This document shows positions 29,406 through 40,215 of a DNA stretch of 64,000 bases, in pieces. The notes under the pieces were generated by a model. That model was not told the origin of the DNA, did not search any database, and saw only the letters and a program-made list of their open reading frames with translations. Every line of letters begins with the position of its first letter. Position 1 is the stretch's first letter. The position numbers and the translations under genes were made by a program. The stretch comes from Belliella buryatensis (lineage in GTDB: Bacteria > Bacteroidota > Bacteroidia > Cytophagales > Cyclobacteriaceae): assembly GCF_900188245.1 (NCBI RefSeq), contig NZ_FZOK01000008.1, positions 62,001 through 126,000 of the forward strand, given 5' to 3'.

Positions 29406-30230
29406 TTATTTAGATCTTTTACTGATAATGAATTTATTTGAATACTTTTTAGGAGATCTAGTTTTCTTACCTTTTGCAAGTAAACCAGTTCTAGATCTTG
29501 GGTGCCCCCCTGATGAACGACCTTCACCACCGCCCATTGGGTGATCGACAGGGTTCATAGCAACACCTCTTGTTCTAGGTCTTCTACCTAACCAGCGCTT
29601 TCTACCAGCTTTACCTAATACCACGTTCATGTGATCACCATTAGATACTACACCGATAGTAGCCATACATACACCAAGTACAAGTCTCATTTCACCAGAA
29701 GGCAATTTAACAGTAACATACTTACCGTCTCTAGCTACAACTTGTGCATATCCACCAGCACTTCTTGCCATAGCACCACCTTTACCAGGCTTCAACTCTA
29801 TATTGTGTACAATGGTACCCAAAGGTATATTCACCAATTGCATCGCATTACCCACTTCTGGAGCAACACTTTCACCGGAAATCACTGTTTGTCCAACTTG
29901 CAAACCTTCCGGTGCAATAATGTAAGCCTTTGCACCGTCCACATAATACAATAGCGCTAGACGTGCTGTTCTATTTGGATCATACTCGATAGATTTTACT
30001 ACCGCAGGAATTCCAAATTTGGTTCTCTTAAAATCAACGATTCTAAGTCTTCTCTTATGGCCACCTCCGATATATCTGGAGGTCATTTTTCCTACATTAT
30101 TTCTACCGCCTGACTTCTTCAAAGGAGCCAATAGAGATTTCTCTGGCTTTGATGTTGTGATTTCATCAAATGCTGGAGCTACTCTAAATCTGGTTCCTGG
30201 GGTTACAGGCTTTAATTTTTTAACTGCCAT
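29406..30230 (-). CDS. rplB: 50S ribosomal protein L2
   Basis: 274 residues. OB and SH3-like domains with the C-terminal peptidyl-transferase segment [19 protein letters not shown] holding the conserved histidine, and the basic tail [19 protein letters not shown] (one residue-run of the tail only). Between rplW and rpsS. Confidence 0.97.
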   Translation of the reverse strand: MAVKKLKPVTPGTRFRVAPAFDEITTSKPEKSLLAPLKKSGGRNNVGKMTSRYIGGGHKRRLRIVDFKRTKFGIPAVVKSIEYDPNRTARLALLYYVDGAKAYIIAPEGLQVGQTVISGESVAPEVGNAMQLVNIPLGTIVHNIELKPGKGGAMARSAGGYAQVVARDGKYVTVKLPSGEMRLVLGVCMATIGVVSNGDHMNVVLGKAGRKRWLGRRPRTRGVAMNPVDHPMGGGEGRSSGGHPRSRTGLLAKGKKTRSPKKYSNKFIISKRSK

Positions 30231-30243
30231 GATCTTGATTCAA

Positions 30244-30531
30244 TTAAATTTCTCCGTAAAAATCGATTACCTCGCCCTCAGCAACTTGTACAATCGCCTT
30301 TTTGAAAGCATTGGTGAATCCACTTACAACTTTTGACTTGGTGTATCTAGTTTTAGATTTACCAGCATAACGCATGGTTCTCACATCAACTACAGTCACA
30401 CCATACATTTTCTCAACGGCTCTTTTGATCTCTGGCTTTTTCGCAGTTTTTTCCACTACAAATCCATAAACGCCTTTCTCGTTCATTGCAGAAATCTTTT
30501 CCGTAATCAAAGGTTTTTTTAGTATCTCCAT
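30244..30531 (-). CDS. rplW: 50S ribosomal protein L23
   Basis: 95 residues. LKKPLITEKISAMNEKGVYGFVV at the start and EKMYGVTVVDVRTMRYAGK in the middle. It forms the docking site for trigger factor and SRP at the tunnel exit. Four bases after rplD. Confidence 0.97.
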   Translation of the reverse strand: MEILKKPLITEKISAMNEKGVYGFVVEKTAKKPEIKRAVEKMYGVTVVDVRTMRYAGKSKTRYTKSKVVSGFTNAFKKAIVQVAEGEVIDFYGEI

Positions 30532-30535
30532 TGTA

Positions 30536-31165
30536 TTACTTCGATAATAAGTTTTCCAATATACTTACTGAACCTTCGCACAACATCAAGTTGTCTGCAT
30601 TAAGCAATTCGTAAGTATTTACATCGTTTACTGAAACCACCTTAGCTTTAGGTAAATTTCTGCTAGAAAGAAATACGTTCTTGTTGTCCTCAGGAAGAAC
30701 CAATAGTGTTTTCTTATCTACCAAAGAAAGTCCGTTCAAGAATGCCAAGTAATCTTTTGTTTTTGGAGCATCAAAAGACACATTTTCCAAAACCATTAGG
30801 CTGTTTTCTTTTACTTTATATGATAAAGCAGACTTTCTAGCCACTTGCTTCAATTTTTTATTCAATTTGAAAGAATAGTTCCTTGGTCTTGGACCGAACA
30901 CTCTTCCTCCTCCTCTGAAAACAGGGGATTTGATAGAACCTGCTCTAGCACCACCAGTACCTTTTTGCTTTTTGATCTTTTTAGTAGATCCAGCAATTTC
31001 ATTTCTTTCTTTTGATTTATGTGTTCCTTGTCTTTGGTTTGCCAAAAACTGCTTCACATCTAGGTAGATCGCATGATCATTAGGCTCAATGCCGAAAATA
31101 TCATCTGAAAGCGATACTTTTCTACCTGTCTCTTCGCCGTTATGTTTTAATACTGCTAATTCCAT
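30536..31165 (-). CDS. rplD: 50S ribosomal protein L4
   Basis: 209 residues. The long tunnel loop contains [20 protein letters not shown] and [21 protein letters not shown]. In E. coli L4 represses the S10 operon through the rpsJ leader; here the unit starts at rplC, so any such control would have to act on the rplC leader. Four bases after rplC. Confidence 0.97.
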   Translation of the reverse strand: MELAVLKHNGEETGRKVSLSDDIFGIEPNDHAIYLDVKQFLANQRQGTHKSKERNEIAGSTKKIKKQKGTGGARAGSIKSPVFRGGGRVFGPRPRNYSFKLNKKLKQVARKSALSYKVKENSLMVLENVSFDAPKTKDYLAFLNGLSLVDKKTLLVLPEDNKNVFLSSRNLPKAKVVSVNDVNTYELLNADNLMLCEGSVSILENLLSK

Positions 31166-31169
31166 TGTC

Positions 31170-31802
31170 TTACTTCTCTAGAATAACGAAAGAATTTTTT
31201 GGTCCAGGGACAGATCCACTTACTAATAGTAAGTTCTTTTCTGGATAGATTTTCAACACTTTTAGGTTGATTACCTTTACTCTGTCTCCACCCATTCTAC
31301 CTGCCATTCTCATGCCTTTGAATACTCTTGAAGGCCAAGAACAAGCACCAATGGAACCAGGGTGTCTTTGTCTGTTATGCTGACCGTGAGTTTGACCACC
31401 CACACCACCAAAACCGTGACGTTTAACTACACCTTGAAAACCTTTACCCTTAGAAGTGCCGATTGCATCGACGAAGTCACCTTCTACGAAAACTTGACCA
31501 GCTTCTACGGTTTTTCCAAGATCAACCTGACCTTCGAATTCGACTCTAAAGTCTCTGAATTCAACAACTTTCTGCTTTGGCGTTGTACCGGCCTTTTTAA
31601 AGTGCCCGATAAGTGGCTTAGGAGTGTTTTTCTCCTTGCGCTCACCATAAGCCAACTGAACAGCGTTGTACCCGTCTGTTTCTACATTTTTTACTTGCGT
31701 CACTACGCAAGGACCAGCTTCTATTAGCGTGCATGCGACATTACGTCCATCGGCACTAAAAATGCTAGTCATTCCGACTTTTTTACCTATTATTCCAGAC
31801 AT
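31170..31802 (-). CDS. rplC: 50S ribosomal protein L3
   Basis: 210 residues from ATG 31802 ([15 protein letters not shown]); a frame extending to 31835 adds 11 residues with no L3 similarity. The tunnel-facing loop [20 protein letters not shown] and [21 protein letters not shown] are conserved near the peptidyl-transferase centre. First gene of the 29-gene ribosomal unit, with a promoter at 31866-31896. Confidence 0.97.
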   Translation of the reverse strand: MSGIIGKKVGMTSIFSADGRNVACTLIEAGPCVVTQVKNVETDGYNAVQLAYGERKEKNTPKPLIGHFKKAGTTPKQKVVEFRDFRVEFEGQVDLGKTVEAGQVFVEGDFVDAIGTSKGKGFQGVVKRHGFGGVGGQTHGQHNRQRHPGSIGACSWPSRVFKGMRMAGRMGGDRVKVINLKVLKIYPEKNLLLVSGSVPGPKNSFVILEK

Positions 31803-31826
31803 CTTCTGATATATAATGTAATTAAA

Positions 31827-31848
31827 CACAAGCATTTACGCACTTGTG
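31827..31848 (-). promoter_or_regulatory. Hairpin in the rplC leader
   Basis: Within the short leader of rplC the minus strand has CACAAG (31843-31848) pairing with CTTGTG (31827-31832) over a ten-base loop. It is a plausible site for ribosomal-protein autoregulation, but only six pairs are seen. Confidence 0.3.
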
Positions 31849-31865
31849 CCCTTTTTAAAGGACTG

Positions 31866-31896
31866 CAAAGTTAGGAATTTAATTCCACCATACAAA
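31866..31896 (-). promoter_or_regulatory. Promoter of the rplC-rplQ unit
   Basis: Minus-strand TTTG (31893-31896), 19-base spacer, TAACTTTG (31866-31873): a full match to the Bacteroidota consensus. The bases CTTTGCAGTCC across and after the -7 box are identical to those of the rpsL promoter. Confidence 0.85.
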
Positions 31897-32003
31897 CCCC
31901 AACTTTAATATTTTCAATTATTTACGAAAAATTATTTGGTTTCTTCGTTAAGATTTACTTCCATTCGATCCAAATCAACTTTTCTGTTTGACTGAAGACA
32001 AAA

Positions 32004-32037
32004 GAAAAACCCATCCACCAGGGCGGATAGGTTTTCT
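32004..32037 (-). terminator. Terminator of the str unit, after rpsJ
   Basis: Minus-strand stem AAAACCTATCC with GGATGGGTTTT (32025-32035 and 32006-32016, one G-U pair) followed by TTTCTTTT. It separates rpsJ from rplC. Confidence 0.88.
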
Positions 32038-32056
32038 ATGCTTAAGTCTACACTTG

Positions 32057-32362
32057 TCAGACTTTGATTTCTACATCAACTCCACTTGGAAGCTCGATTT
32101 TCATCAAAGCATCAACAGTTTTAGAACTATTGCTGTAGATATCAACCAATCTCTTGTATGTACAAAGTTGGTACTGATCTCTTGCTTTTTTGTTTACGTG
32201 TGGGGATTTCAACACCGTGAACTTTTCCTTTTTTGTTGGCAAAGGAATAGGCCCAACCACGATTGCACCAGTAGCTTTTACAGCTTTCACGATCTTCTCA
32301 GATGACTTATCCACCAGGCTGTGATCGTATGATTTTAATTTTATTCTGATTTTCTGATTCAT
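32057..32362 (-). CDS. rpsJ: 30S ribosomal protein S10
   Basis: 101 residues from ATG 32362 ([20 protein letters not shown]). Conserved [27 protein letters not shown]-type segment, seen here as [20 protein letters not shown]. Ribosomal head protein, also NusE in antitermination with NusB and NusG. It follows fusA by 13 bases and is cut off from rplC by a terminator, so it belongs to the str unit. Confidence 0.97.
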   Translation of the reverse strand: MNQKIRIKLKSYDHSLVDKSSEKIVKAVKATGAIVVGPIPLPTKKEKFTVLKSPHVNKKARDQYQLCTYKRLVDIYSNSSKTVDALMKIELPSGVDVEIKV

Positions 32363-32375
32363 TTTCAATTAGAAT

Positions 32376-34496
32376 TTAGGCTTTTTCACCTTTTACTTTC
32401 GCAATCACCGTTTCAGCGATGTTGTTCGGTACAGGCTCGTAATGTGAGAAGGTAAGTGAAGCAGTTGCTCTACCAGAAGTAATTGTTCTAAGGTCAGTTA
32501 CATAACCGAACAATTCAGAAAGAGGAACGCTAGCTTTAACTACAGTAGAGGATCCTTTTGTATCCATACCTTTCATCAAACCTCTTCTTCTATTCAAATC
32601 ACCTGTAATAGGACCAGTGTACTCATCAGGAGTAACTACATCCACCGCCATGATTGGCTCTAGTAACTGAGGCTTCGCTTTTTTAGCAGCTTCTTTGAAA
32701 CCTATTCTTGCTGCCAATTCAAATGACAATGCATCAGAATCGACATCGTGGAATGAACCATGGAATAGTCTTACTTTCATTGCCTCAACAGGGTACCCTG
32801 CCAAAGGACCATTTTTCATAGCCTCTGCAAATCCTTTCTGGATCGCAGGAATGAATTCTTTAGGAATTACACCACCTACAATACCATTCACAAAGTCTAA
32901 ACCTGGCTTGATTTCGTTAGTTTCTGGATCTGGATCTTTAGGACCTAATTCAAAAACAATGTCAGCAAATTTACCTTTACCACCAGACTGCTTCTTATAA
33001 ACCTCTTTATGTTCAACATTAGAGAATAAAGCTTCTTTATAAGCAACTTGAGGAGCTCCTTGGTTGATCTCAACCTTGAATTCTCTCTTCAACCTGTCGA
33101 TAATAATATCAAGGTGAAGTTCTCCCATACCTCGAAGGATAGTCTGACCAGTTTCATGATCAGTGTTTACTACTAGAGTAGGATCTTCTTCGACCAATTT
33201 AGCAATCGCCATACCTAGCTTATCTGCATCAGCCTGAGTTTTAGGCTCAATAGCATAACCGATAACTGGCTCAGGGAAAATCATCGATTCAAGGACAACT
33301 TTACGTTTTTCGTCGCATAGGGTGTCTCCTGTTTTTATGTCTTTGAAACCTACAACAGCTCCAATATCACCAGCAACTAGTCTAGGGATTTGATTTTGCT
33401 TGTTGGCATGCATCTGGAATACTCTAGAAATACGCTCCTTGTTTCCAGAACGGCTATTGAATACGTAAGAACCAGACTCCAATACACCAGAATATGCTCT
33501 AACGAAACAAAGTCTTCCTACAAATGGATCAGTAGCAATTTTGAATGCAAGACCAGTGAATGGCTCACTTTCATCTGGCGCTATTTTTATTTCTTTCTCT
33601 TCATCATCCAAGTCATGACCTATAATATCATCCTTGTCAAGAGGAGAAGGTAATAATTCCATTACTAGATCAAGCATCGTCTGAACACCTTTGTTTTTGA
33701 AAGATGATCCACACACCATTGGAACCACTTTCATGGCAATGGTAGCTTGTCTTAGAGCGTTAAGAATTTCCGCCTCTGTAATTGAATTAGAATCTTCAAA
33801 GAATTTCTCCATCAAAGACTCGTCAAACTCAGCCACAGATTCCAATAGATATTCTCTGTACTCTGCAACTTCTTCTAACATATCCTCTGGAATTGGAACT
33901 TCTTCGAAAGTCATTCCGAAGTCATCTTCATTCCATACGATAGCTCTATTGTTGATCAAATCAACAACACCTCTAAATTTGTCTTCAGCACCGATAGGAA
34001 GTTGCAAAGGAACAGCGTGGCTTCCTAGCATCTCTTTTACCTGCTTACAAACTTCAAGGAAATTAGCCCCAGATCGATCCATTTTATTAACGAATCCGAT
34101 ACGGGCTACTTTATAATTATCAGCTAATCTCCAGTTGGTCTCAGACTGTGGCTCTACACCATCTACAGCACTGAAAAGGAACACCAACCCATCCAAAATT
34201 CTAAGGGAACGGTTTACTTCAACTGTAAAGTCAACGTGACCTGGAGTATCGATGATATTGATTTGGTACTTATTGTCTCTGTAATTCCAAAAAACAGTGG
34301 TAGCAGCAGAAGTAATGGTAATACCTCTTTCCTGCTCTTGAGCCATCCAGTCCATGGTAGCTGCTCCATCGTGTACCTCACCTATTTTATGGCTCACACC
34401 AGAATAAAAAAGGATACGTTCCGTGGTCGTAGTCTTACCAGCATCAATGTGCGCAGCAATACCTATGTTTCTTGTATATTTTAAGTCTCTTGCCAT
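32376..34496 (-). CDS. fusA: Elongation factor G
   Basis: 706 residues. GTPase motifs: G1 [13 protein letters not shown]2 [12 protein letters not shown]3 DTPGHVDF, G4 NKMD. Domains II to V follow, with the domain IV tip and C-terminal [23 protein letters not shown]. It drives translocation. Between rpsG (five bases) and rpsJ, standard str order apart from the absent tuf. Confidence 0.98.
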   Translation of the reverse strand: MARDLKYTRNIGIAAHIDAGKTTTTERILFYSGVSHKIGEVHDGAATMDWMAQEQERGITITSAATTVFWNYRDNKYQINIIDTPGHVDFTVEVNRSLRILDGLVFLFSAVDGVEPQSETNWRLADNYKVARIGFVNKMDRSGANFLEVCKQVKEMLGSHAVPLQLPIGAEDKFRGVVDLINNRAIVWNEDDFGMTFEEVPIPEDMLEEVAEYREYLLESVAEFDESLMEKFFEDSNSITEAEILNALRQATIAMKVVPMVCGSSFKNKGVQTMLDLVMELLPSPLDKDDIIGHDLDDEEKEIKIAPDESEPFTGLAFKIATDPFVGRLCFVRAYSGVLESGSYVFNSRSGNKERISRVFQMHANKQNQIPRLVAGDIGAVVGFKDIKTGDTLCDEKRKVVLESMIFPEPVIGYAIEPKTQADADKLGMAIAKLVEEDPTLVVNTDHETGQTILRGMGELHLDIIIDRLKREFKVEINQGAPQVAYKEALFSNVEHKEVYKKQSGGKGKFADIVFELGPKDPDPETNEIKPGLDFVNGIVGGVIPKEFIPAIQKGFAEAMKNGPLAGYPVEAMKVRLFHGSFHDVDSDALSFELAARIGFKEAAKKAKPQLLEPIMAVDVVTPDEYTGPITGDLNRRRGLMKGMDTKGSSTVVKASVPLSELFGYVTDLRTITSGRATASLTFSHYEPVPNNIAETVIAKVKGEKA

Positions 34497-34501
34497 TTCA
34501 A

Positions 34502-34969
34502 TTAAAATCTAAAGTGTGAGAATGCTTTATTGGCTTCAGCCATTCTATGCGTGTCGTCTTTTTTCTTAACAGCTGCACCTTCTCCTTTGGATGCGGAGAT
34601 GATTTCACCTGCAAGTCTATCCATCATAGTTTTCTCACCCCTTTTTCTGGCATAAGTGATCATCCACTTGATCCCCAGGGACAACTTTCTTTCAGGTCTA
34701 ACTTCCATTGGGACCTGGAAAGTAGCACCACCAACTCTACGACTCTTCACCTCTACAGCTGGAGTTATATTGTTAAGCGCTTTTTTCCAAACCTCAAGAC
34801 CGTTCTCACCTACTTTTTCTTCAACTTTCGCGACTGCGTCGTAGAAAATTTTGTAAGCAATACTCTTCTTTCCATCCACCATTAGGCAGTTCACAAACTT
34901 TGTTACCAAAGTATCATTAAACTTCGGATCAGGAAGAATATATCTCTTTTTTGGTTTCGCTTTTCTCAT
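34502..34969 (-). CDS. rpsG: 30S ribosomal protein S7
   Basis: 155 residues. [19 protein letters not shown] start, then [21 protein letters not shown], the S7 signature. It binds the 3' major domain of 16S rRNA near the E site. 22 bases after rpsL. Confidence 0.97.
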   Translation of the reverse strand: MRKAKPKKRYILPDPKFNDTLVTKFVNCLMVDGKKSIAYKIFYDAVAKVEEKVGENGLEVWKKALNNITPAVEVKSRRVGGATFQVPMEVRPERKLSLGIKWMITYARKRGEKTMMDRLAGEIISASKGEGAAVKKKDDTHRMAEANKAFSHFRF

Positions 34970-34991
34970 TTTTTCTAAATGTTATAATGTC

Positions 34992-35375
34992 TTATTTTTT
35001 AGCATCCTTTGGACGCTTAGCACCATACTTGGAACGACCTTGCTTACGGTCTTTAACTCCTGCTGTATCTAGTGCACCTCGGATGATGTGATATCTCACA
35101 CCCGGAAGATCTTTCACACGACCACCTCTGATCAATACGATAGAGTGCTCTTGCAAATTGTGTCCCTCTCCAGGAATGTAGGCATTCACCTCTTTTCCGT
35201 TCGTCAATCTTACCCTAGCCACTTTTCTCATCGCTGAGTTAGGCTTCTTAGGCGTGGTAGTGTACACCCTTGTACAAACCCCTCTTCTCTGAGGACAAGC
35301 ATCCAAAGCTCTAGACTTGGACTTGGTCTCAAGGGTAGTTCTACCTTTTCTTACTAACTGTTGTATAGTAGGCAT
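34992..35375 (-). CDS. rpsL: 30S ribosomal protein S12
   Basis: 127 residues. [12 protein letters not shown] start; [18 protein letters not shown] keeps the lysine at the K43-equivalent and [12 protein letters not shown] keeps the K88-equivalent, both the streptomycin-sensitive residues. Decoding-centre protein. First gene of the str unit, with a full promoter at 35426-35456. Confidence 0.97.
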   Translation of the reverse strand: MPTIQQLVRKGRTTLETKSKSRALDACPQRRGVCTRVYTTTPKKPNSAMRKVARVRLTNGKEVNAYIPGEGHNLQEHSIVLIRGGRVKDLPGVRYHIIRGALDTAGVKDRKQGRSKYGAKRPKDAKK

Positions 35376-35425
35376 TAACTGATAAAATTTATTTTGTTCC
35401 TTTTAAACTTGTGAATTTTGGACTG

Positions 35426-35456
35426 CAAAGGTAAACAAATAGGTAAAACAAACAAA
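35426..35456 (-). promoter_or_regulatory. Promoter of the rpsL-rpsG-fusA-rpsJ unit
   Basis: Minus-strand TTTG (35453-35456), 19 bases, TACCTTTG (35426-35433), followed by CAGTCC. Same geometry and same downstream bases as the rplC promoter. It lies in the 101-base gap between the DUF3467 gene and rpsL. Confidence 0.85.
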
Positions 35457-35476
35457 ATTAAGATGTTATATTTTTC

Positions 35477-35800
35477 CTAGGCCTCTCCTGCTGTCCCACC
35501 AAAATTCATTGGAAATGAAGGACCTTCTCCACCTCCTTGAATTTTACCAAATGCACTTTCGTATTTATTGATATTATCCTTCAGTGCTGCAAGCAATCTT
35601 TTGGCATGGTCAGGAGTCATGATGATTCTTGATTTCACTTTTGCCTTGGGCACTCCTGGCATCAATCTGATAAAATCTATCACAAACTCCGAGTTGGAAT
35701 GTGCGATCATCGCTAGGTTAGAGTAAGTGCCCTCTGCTACTTCCTCTGACAATTCTACATTAATCTGCTGATCAGGATGTGGGTGTTTATTGTCTTCCAT
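35477..35800 (-). CDS. DUF3467 family protein
   Basis: 107 residues. A compact conserved core (about 14-85) includes INVELSEEVAEGTYSNLAMI, SEFVIDFIRLMPGVPKAKVKSRI and TPDHAKRLLAALKDNINKYE. The last 20 residues are Gly-rich and look disordered. This is the DUF3467 pattern, a family without assigned function. No signal peptide or membrane helix, so it should be cytoplasmic. It lies between rpoC (after a terminator only 13 bases upstream of the ATG) and the rpsL promoter, inside a block made wholly of transcription and translation genes. A role linked to expression is suggested by context only. Confidence 0.85.
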   Translation of the reverse strand: MEDNKHPHPDQQINVELSEEVAEGTYSNLAMIAHSNSEFVIDFIRLMPGVPKAKVKSRIIMTPDHAKRLLAALKDNINKYESAFGKIQGGGEGPSFPMNFGGTAGEA

Positions 35801-35812
35801 AATTATAAGATT

Positions 35813-35842
35813 AAAAAAGGCCTGCTTTTACACAGGCCTTTC
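35813..35842 (-). terminator. Terminator or attenuator after rpoC
   Basis: Minus-strand stem AAAGGCCTG / CAGGCCTTT (35833-35841 with 35816-35824) with an eight-base loop and a run of six T. It lies between the rpoC stop and the DUF3467 start; partial read-through would be needed to express DUF3467 from the rpoBC transcript. Confidence 0.88.
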
Positions 35843-35863
35843 CATTAAAGTTATATCGATAAT

Positions 35864-38800
35864 TTACTTAACAACTTCTTTTGATCTGCTTACAGATCTT
35901 TCTCTGTCACCAGACATTCTTTCGTATTCATCCAAAGAACCTACTATGATATCTTTGAAATTACGCTGACCTGTTCCTGCAGGGATCAAATGACCTACGA
36001 TAACATTTTCTTTCAATCCAAGAAGTTCATCGCGTTTACCTCTGATAGCTGCTTCACTCAAAACTTTTGTAGTCTCTTGGAAGGATGCTGCAGAGATAAA
36101 GCTTTCTGTACCTAATGAAGCGGCAGTGATACCTTGAAGTGTAGGACGAGAAACCGCAGTTTCAGCATCTCTTACTTGTACAAGTTTCAAATCTTTACGC
36201 TTCAAGCTAGAGTTTTCATCTCTTAATCTTCTTGCAGTAATGATCATACCAGCTTTCAAAGTGCTTGAATCACCAGCATCCATTACTACTTTCTTATCAA
36301 GAATATTATCATTCTCTTCTCTAAAGGCCCACTTATCAACGACTTGGTTTTGAAGGAATCCAGTATCCCCTGCATCAAGTATTTCTACTTTTTGCATCAT
36401 TTGACTTACGATTACTTCGATGTGCTTATCATTGATTTTCACACCCTGTAGTCTATAAACCTCTTGAATTTCATTCACTAAGTATTCCTGAACAGCTGTT
36501 GGGCCTTTGATGGCCAAGATGTCATTAGGCGTGATGGCTCCATCAGAAAGTGGTTCTCCTGCTCTAATAAAGTCATTTTCCTGAACCAAGATATGCTTAG
36601 AAAGTGATACCATGTATCTCTTTCTAACTCCATCTTTGGATTCGATAAAGATCTCTCTGTTACCTCTTTTGATACCACCATAAGAAACTACACCATCAAT
36701 TTCAGATACTACAGCTGGATTGGATGGATTTCTAGCTTCAAATAATTCAGTTACTCTTGGAAGACCTCCGGTAATATCTCTTGTTTTACCAACAGACCTA
36801 GGTATTTTCACTAGGATTTGACCAGCTTTCACTTTGTCACCGGCTTCTACAGCAAGGTGAGCTCCAACTGGAATATTATACGCCTTGCTCTCATCTCCGT
36901 GATTAACTACTACCGCCGGGTTTTTAGTTTTATCTTTGGTATCGATGATTACTTTCTCTCTGTAACCAGTCTGATCATCAGCTACTTCCTTGTAAGTAAT
37001 ACCTTCAATGATTGCTTCAAATTCGATTTCTCCATCAAATTCTGACAAGATCACTGCATTGTATGGATCCCAAGTACATAGAGAATCACCTTTAGCTATT
37101 TTCTGGCCATCTTTTACATTCAACACTGCACCATATGGCACGTGATTAGAAACTAAAAGCTTGCCTTTTGAATCATTGATTTTGATCTCTCCTGATCTAC
37201 CCATTACGATAGCAACAGGCTCACCGTCTTTATTAGTGGTTTCGATCCATCTCAATTCTTCTTCAAATTCAATCACACCATCAAACTTCGCATTGATGCT
37301 CGCTTCTACGGAAATATTGGAAGCAGTACCCCCTACGTGGAAAGTTCTCAATGTAAGCTGAGTACCTGGCTCTCCAATAGACTGCGCTGCAATAACACCA
37401 ACTGATTCTCCACTCTGTACTAGATTTCCAGTTGTAAGGTTTCTACCGTAGCACTTAGCACAAACACCTCTTCTAGTCTCACAAGTTAATACAGATCTAA
37501 TCTCAACTTCTTCAATTGCGGATTCATCAATTCTTCTAGCAATATCATCAGAAATAGTCTCACCAGAACTTACAAGCAGTTCTTCGGTAATAGGATCAAT
37601 TACATCATGTACTGATACTCTACCAACAATTCTCTCAGAAAGTGGCTCAACGATTTCATCATTGTCTCTCAATGGCTGAACTACAAGACCTCTAAGAGTT
37701 CCACAATCTTCTTCTGAAACAATCATATCTTGTGCTACGTCCACAAGTCTTCTAGTCAAGTATCCAGCATCTGCTGTTTTCAATGCAGTATCGGCGAGAC
37801 CTTTACGTGCACCGTGAGTAGAGATAAAGTACTCCAATACATCCAACCCTTCTTTAAAGTTAGACAGAATTGGGTTTTCGATGATCTCCCCAACAGAACC
37901 TTGAAGGTTTTTCTGCGGCTTAGCCATCAAACCTCTCATACCACCCAGCTGACGTATCTGTTCTCTAGAACCTCTCGCTCCTGAGTGCATCATCATGTAG
38001 ATGGCATTGAATCCTTGCTTATCTTCTTCCATCTGACGCATCAAGATGTTGGTAAGATTTGAGTTGGTTCTAGTCCAAATATCAATTACCTGGTTATATC
38101 TTTCATTATCCGTGATCAGACCCATCAAGTAGTTGTTCCAAACTTGGTCAACTTCTTCTTTAGCCTTATTGATCAAAGGATCTTTTTCGTCTGGAATAAT
38201 TACATCATTCAATCCCATAGACAAACCACCAGAGTAAGCCATTTGGAATCCTAGGTGCTTGATGTCGTCTAGGAATTGAGCTGTTCTAGAAATACCACAG
38301 ATTTTAACTACTTCTGCAATGATTTGCTGCAACTTTTTCTTAGTCAAAAGTTCATTCACAAATCCTACTTCTTCAGGAACAAATTGATTGAAAATTAATC
38401 TACCAGCAACTGTATCAATTACTTTCTCTACAAGGTCTCCGTTTTCTCTAATCTTAACTTTACATTTGATTATGGCATGCTGAGAAACTCTTCCCTCATT
38501 CATGGCAATGATCACTTCTTCTTCTCCATAGAAAGTCAAGCCTTCACCTAATACAGGCTCCTCAGAAGTTGACTTCTTACCTTTGGTTACATAATATAGA
38601 CCTAATACCATATCCTGAGATGGTACAGTGATAGGAGCGCCGTTAGCTGGGTTAAGAATATTATGTGAAGAAAGCATCAAAGTGGAAGCTTCCAATATTG
38701 CTTCATGACCTAGTGGTACGTGTACAGCCATCTGGTCACCGTCAAAGTCAGCGTTGAATGCTGTACAAACTAACGGGTGAAGCTGAATTGCTTTTCCTTC

Positions 38801-40168
38801 AATCAATTTTGGTTGGAAAGCCTGAATACCAAGTCTGTGAAGTGTCGGAGCACGGTTAAGCAATACAGGGTGTCCTTTTAATACATTCTCAAGGATATCC
38901 CATACCACTGGATCTTTCCTGTCTACAATCTTTTTAGCAGATTTCACTGTCTTTACAATACCTCTTTCAATCAGTTTTCTGATTATGAAAGGCTTGAAAA
39001 GTTCAGCAGCCATGTTTTTAGGTAGACCACATTCGTGAAGTTTCAACTCAGGTCCTACTACAATTACAGAACGACCAGAGTAATCAACCCTCTTACCCAA
39101 AAGATTTTGACGGAATCTACCTTGCTTTCCTTTCAACATATCAGAAAGGGATTTCAATGCTCTATTTCCATCAGACCTTACAGCATTTACCTTTCTTGAG
39201 TTATCAAACAAAGAATCTACAGCTTCCTGCAACATTCTTTTTTCATTTCTCAAAATTACTTCAGGTGCCTTGATATCTATAAGTCTCTTCAGACGGTTAT
39301 TTCTGATAATCACTCTTCTGTAAAGATCATTCAAATCAGAGGTAGCAAATCTACCACCGTCCAAAGGTACCAAAGGCCTCAATTCAGGTGGAATCACAGG
39401 AACCATTCTAACCACCATCCACTCAGGACGATTTTCGATTCTAGTTCTAGCATCTCTAAAGGCTTCCACTACTTTCAGCCTTTTTAAAGCTTCCGCTTTT
39501 CTTTGCTGAGAAGTATCAGTCGCTGCTTGGTGCCTTAAGCTGTATGACAAATCATCAAGATCTAACCTTGCCAATAGCATCTCAATTGCCTCAGCACCCA
39601 TTTTAGCGATGAATTTATTAGGATCATCATCATCAAGCATTTGGTTATCTTTTGGAAGCTTATCCATGATATCCAAATACTCATCTTCAGTCAAAAAGTC
39701 TAGGTATTGAATACCATCCTCAGCCTTGATACCAGCTTGAACGACAGCATACCTTTCGTAATAAACAATTTGATCCAATTTTTTCGTTGGAAGACCCAAC
39801 AGGTAACCAATCTTGTTAGGAAGGGATTTGAAATACCAAATATGTGCAACAGGCACCACCAATTCGATGTGTCCCATTCTTTCTCTTCGCACTTTCTTTT
39901 CAGTGACTTCAACACCACATCTATCACAGATGATACCTTTATATCTTATGCGCTTATATTTACCACAATGACATTCCCAGTCTTTTACAGGACCGAAAAT
40001 CCTCTCACAAAACAAACCTCCCATTTCTGGTTTGTAGGTTCTGTAGTTGATTGTTTCAGGCTGCGTTACTTCACCATGAGAGCTGTCCAAAATTGATTCT
40101 GGAGAAGCCAAACTAATAGTGACTCTGGAAAAGTCGTTGTTTAGTTTTTTATTTTTTCTGAACGCCAT
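35864..40168 (-). CDS. rpoC: RNA polymerase beta' subunit
   Basis: 1434 residues. N-terminal zinc ribbon [19 protein letters not shown], the catalytic [12 protein letters not shown] with three Mg-binding Asp, the bridge-helix and trigger-loop region ([16 protein letters not shown]) and the second zinc site [13 protein letters not shown]. 47 bases after rpoB with a small hairpin between. Confidence 0.98.
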   Translation of the reverse strand: MAFRKNKKLNNDFSRVTISLASPESILDSSHGEVTQPETINYRTYKPEMGGLFCERIFGPVKDWECHCGKYKRIRYKGIICDRCGVEVTEKKVRRERMGHIELVVPVAHIWYFKSLPNKIGYLLGLPTKKLDQIVYYERYAVVQAGIKAEDGIQYLDFLTEDEYLDIMDKLPKDNQMLDDDDPNKFIAKMGAEAIEMLLARLDLDDLSYSLRHQAATDTSQQRKAEALKRLKVVEAFRDARTRIENRPEWMVVRMVPVIPPELRPLVPLDGGRFATSDLNDLYRRVIIRNNRLKRLIDIKAPEVILRNEKRMLQEAVDSLFDNSRKVNAVRSDGNRALKSLSDMLKGKQGRFRQNLLGKRVDYSGRSVIVVGPELKLHECGLPKNMAAELFKPFIIRKLIERGIVKTVKSAKKIVDRKDPVVWDILENVLKGHPVLLNRAPTLHRLGIQAFQPKLIEGKAIQLHPLVCTAFNADFDGDQMAVHVPLGHEAILEASTLMLSSHNILNPANGAPITVPSQDMVLGLYYVTKGKKSTSEEPVLGEGLTFYGEEEVIIAMNEGRVSQHAIIKCKVKIRENGDLVEKVIDTVAGRLIFNQFVPEEVGFVNELLTKKKLQQIIAEVVKICGISRTAQFLDDIKHLGFQMAYSGGLSMGLNDVIIPDEKDPLINKAKEEVDQVWNNYLMGLITDNERYNQVIDIWTRTNSNLTNILMRQMEEDKQGFNAIYMMMHSGARGSREQIRQLGGMRGLMAKPQKNLQGSVGEIIENPILSNFKEGLDVLEYFISTHGARKGLADTALKTADAGYLTRRLVDVAQDMIVSEEDCGTLRGLVVQPLRDNDEIVEPLSERIVGRVSVHDVIDPITEELLVSSGETISDDIARRIDESAIEEVEIRSVLTCETRRGVCAKCYGRNLTTGNLVQSGESVGVIAAQSIGEPGTQLTLRTFHVGGTASNISVEASINAKFDGVIEFEEELRWIETTNKDGEPVAIVMGRSGEIKINDSKGKLLVSNHVPYGAVLNVKDGQKIAKGDSLCTWDPYNAVILSEFDGEIEFEAIIEGITYKEVADDQTGYREKVIIDTKDKTKNPAVVVNHGDESKAYNIPVGAHLAVEAGDKVKAGQILVKIPRSVGKTRDITGGLPRVTELFEARNPSNPAVVSEIDGVVSYGGIKRGNREIFIESKDGVRKRYMVSLSKHILVQENDFIRAGEPLSDGAITPNDILAIKGPTAVQEYLVNEIQEVYRLQGVKINDKHIEVIVSQMMQKVEILDAGDTGFLQNQVVDKWAFREENDNILDKKVVMDAGDSSTLKAGMIITARRLRDENSSLKRKDLKLVQVRDAETAVSRPTLQGITAASLGTESFISAASFQETTKVLSEAAIRGKRDELLGLKENVIVGHLIPAGTGQRNFKDIIVGSLDEYERMSGDRERSVSRSKEVVK

Positions 40169-40189
40169 AATATTTGAAGAGTATGTTAA

Positions 40190-40203
40190 GGGCCTATCGG
40201 CCC
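40190..40203 (-). promoter_or_regulatory. Intercistronic hairpin between rpoB and rpoC
   Basis: GGGCC (40190-40194) and GGCCC (40199-40203) pair around a four-base loop in the 47-base gap. No T-run follows on the minus strand, so it is more likely an mRNA processing or stability element than a terminator. Confidence 0.4.
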
Positions 40204-40215
40204 GTATTTTTTCAA

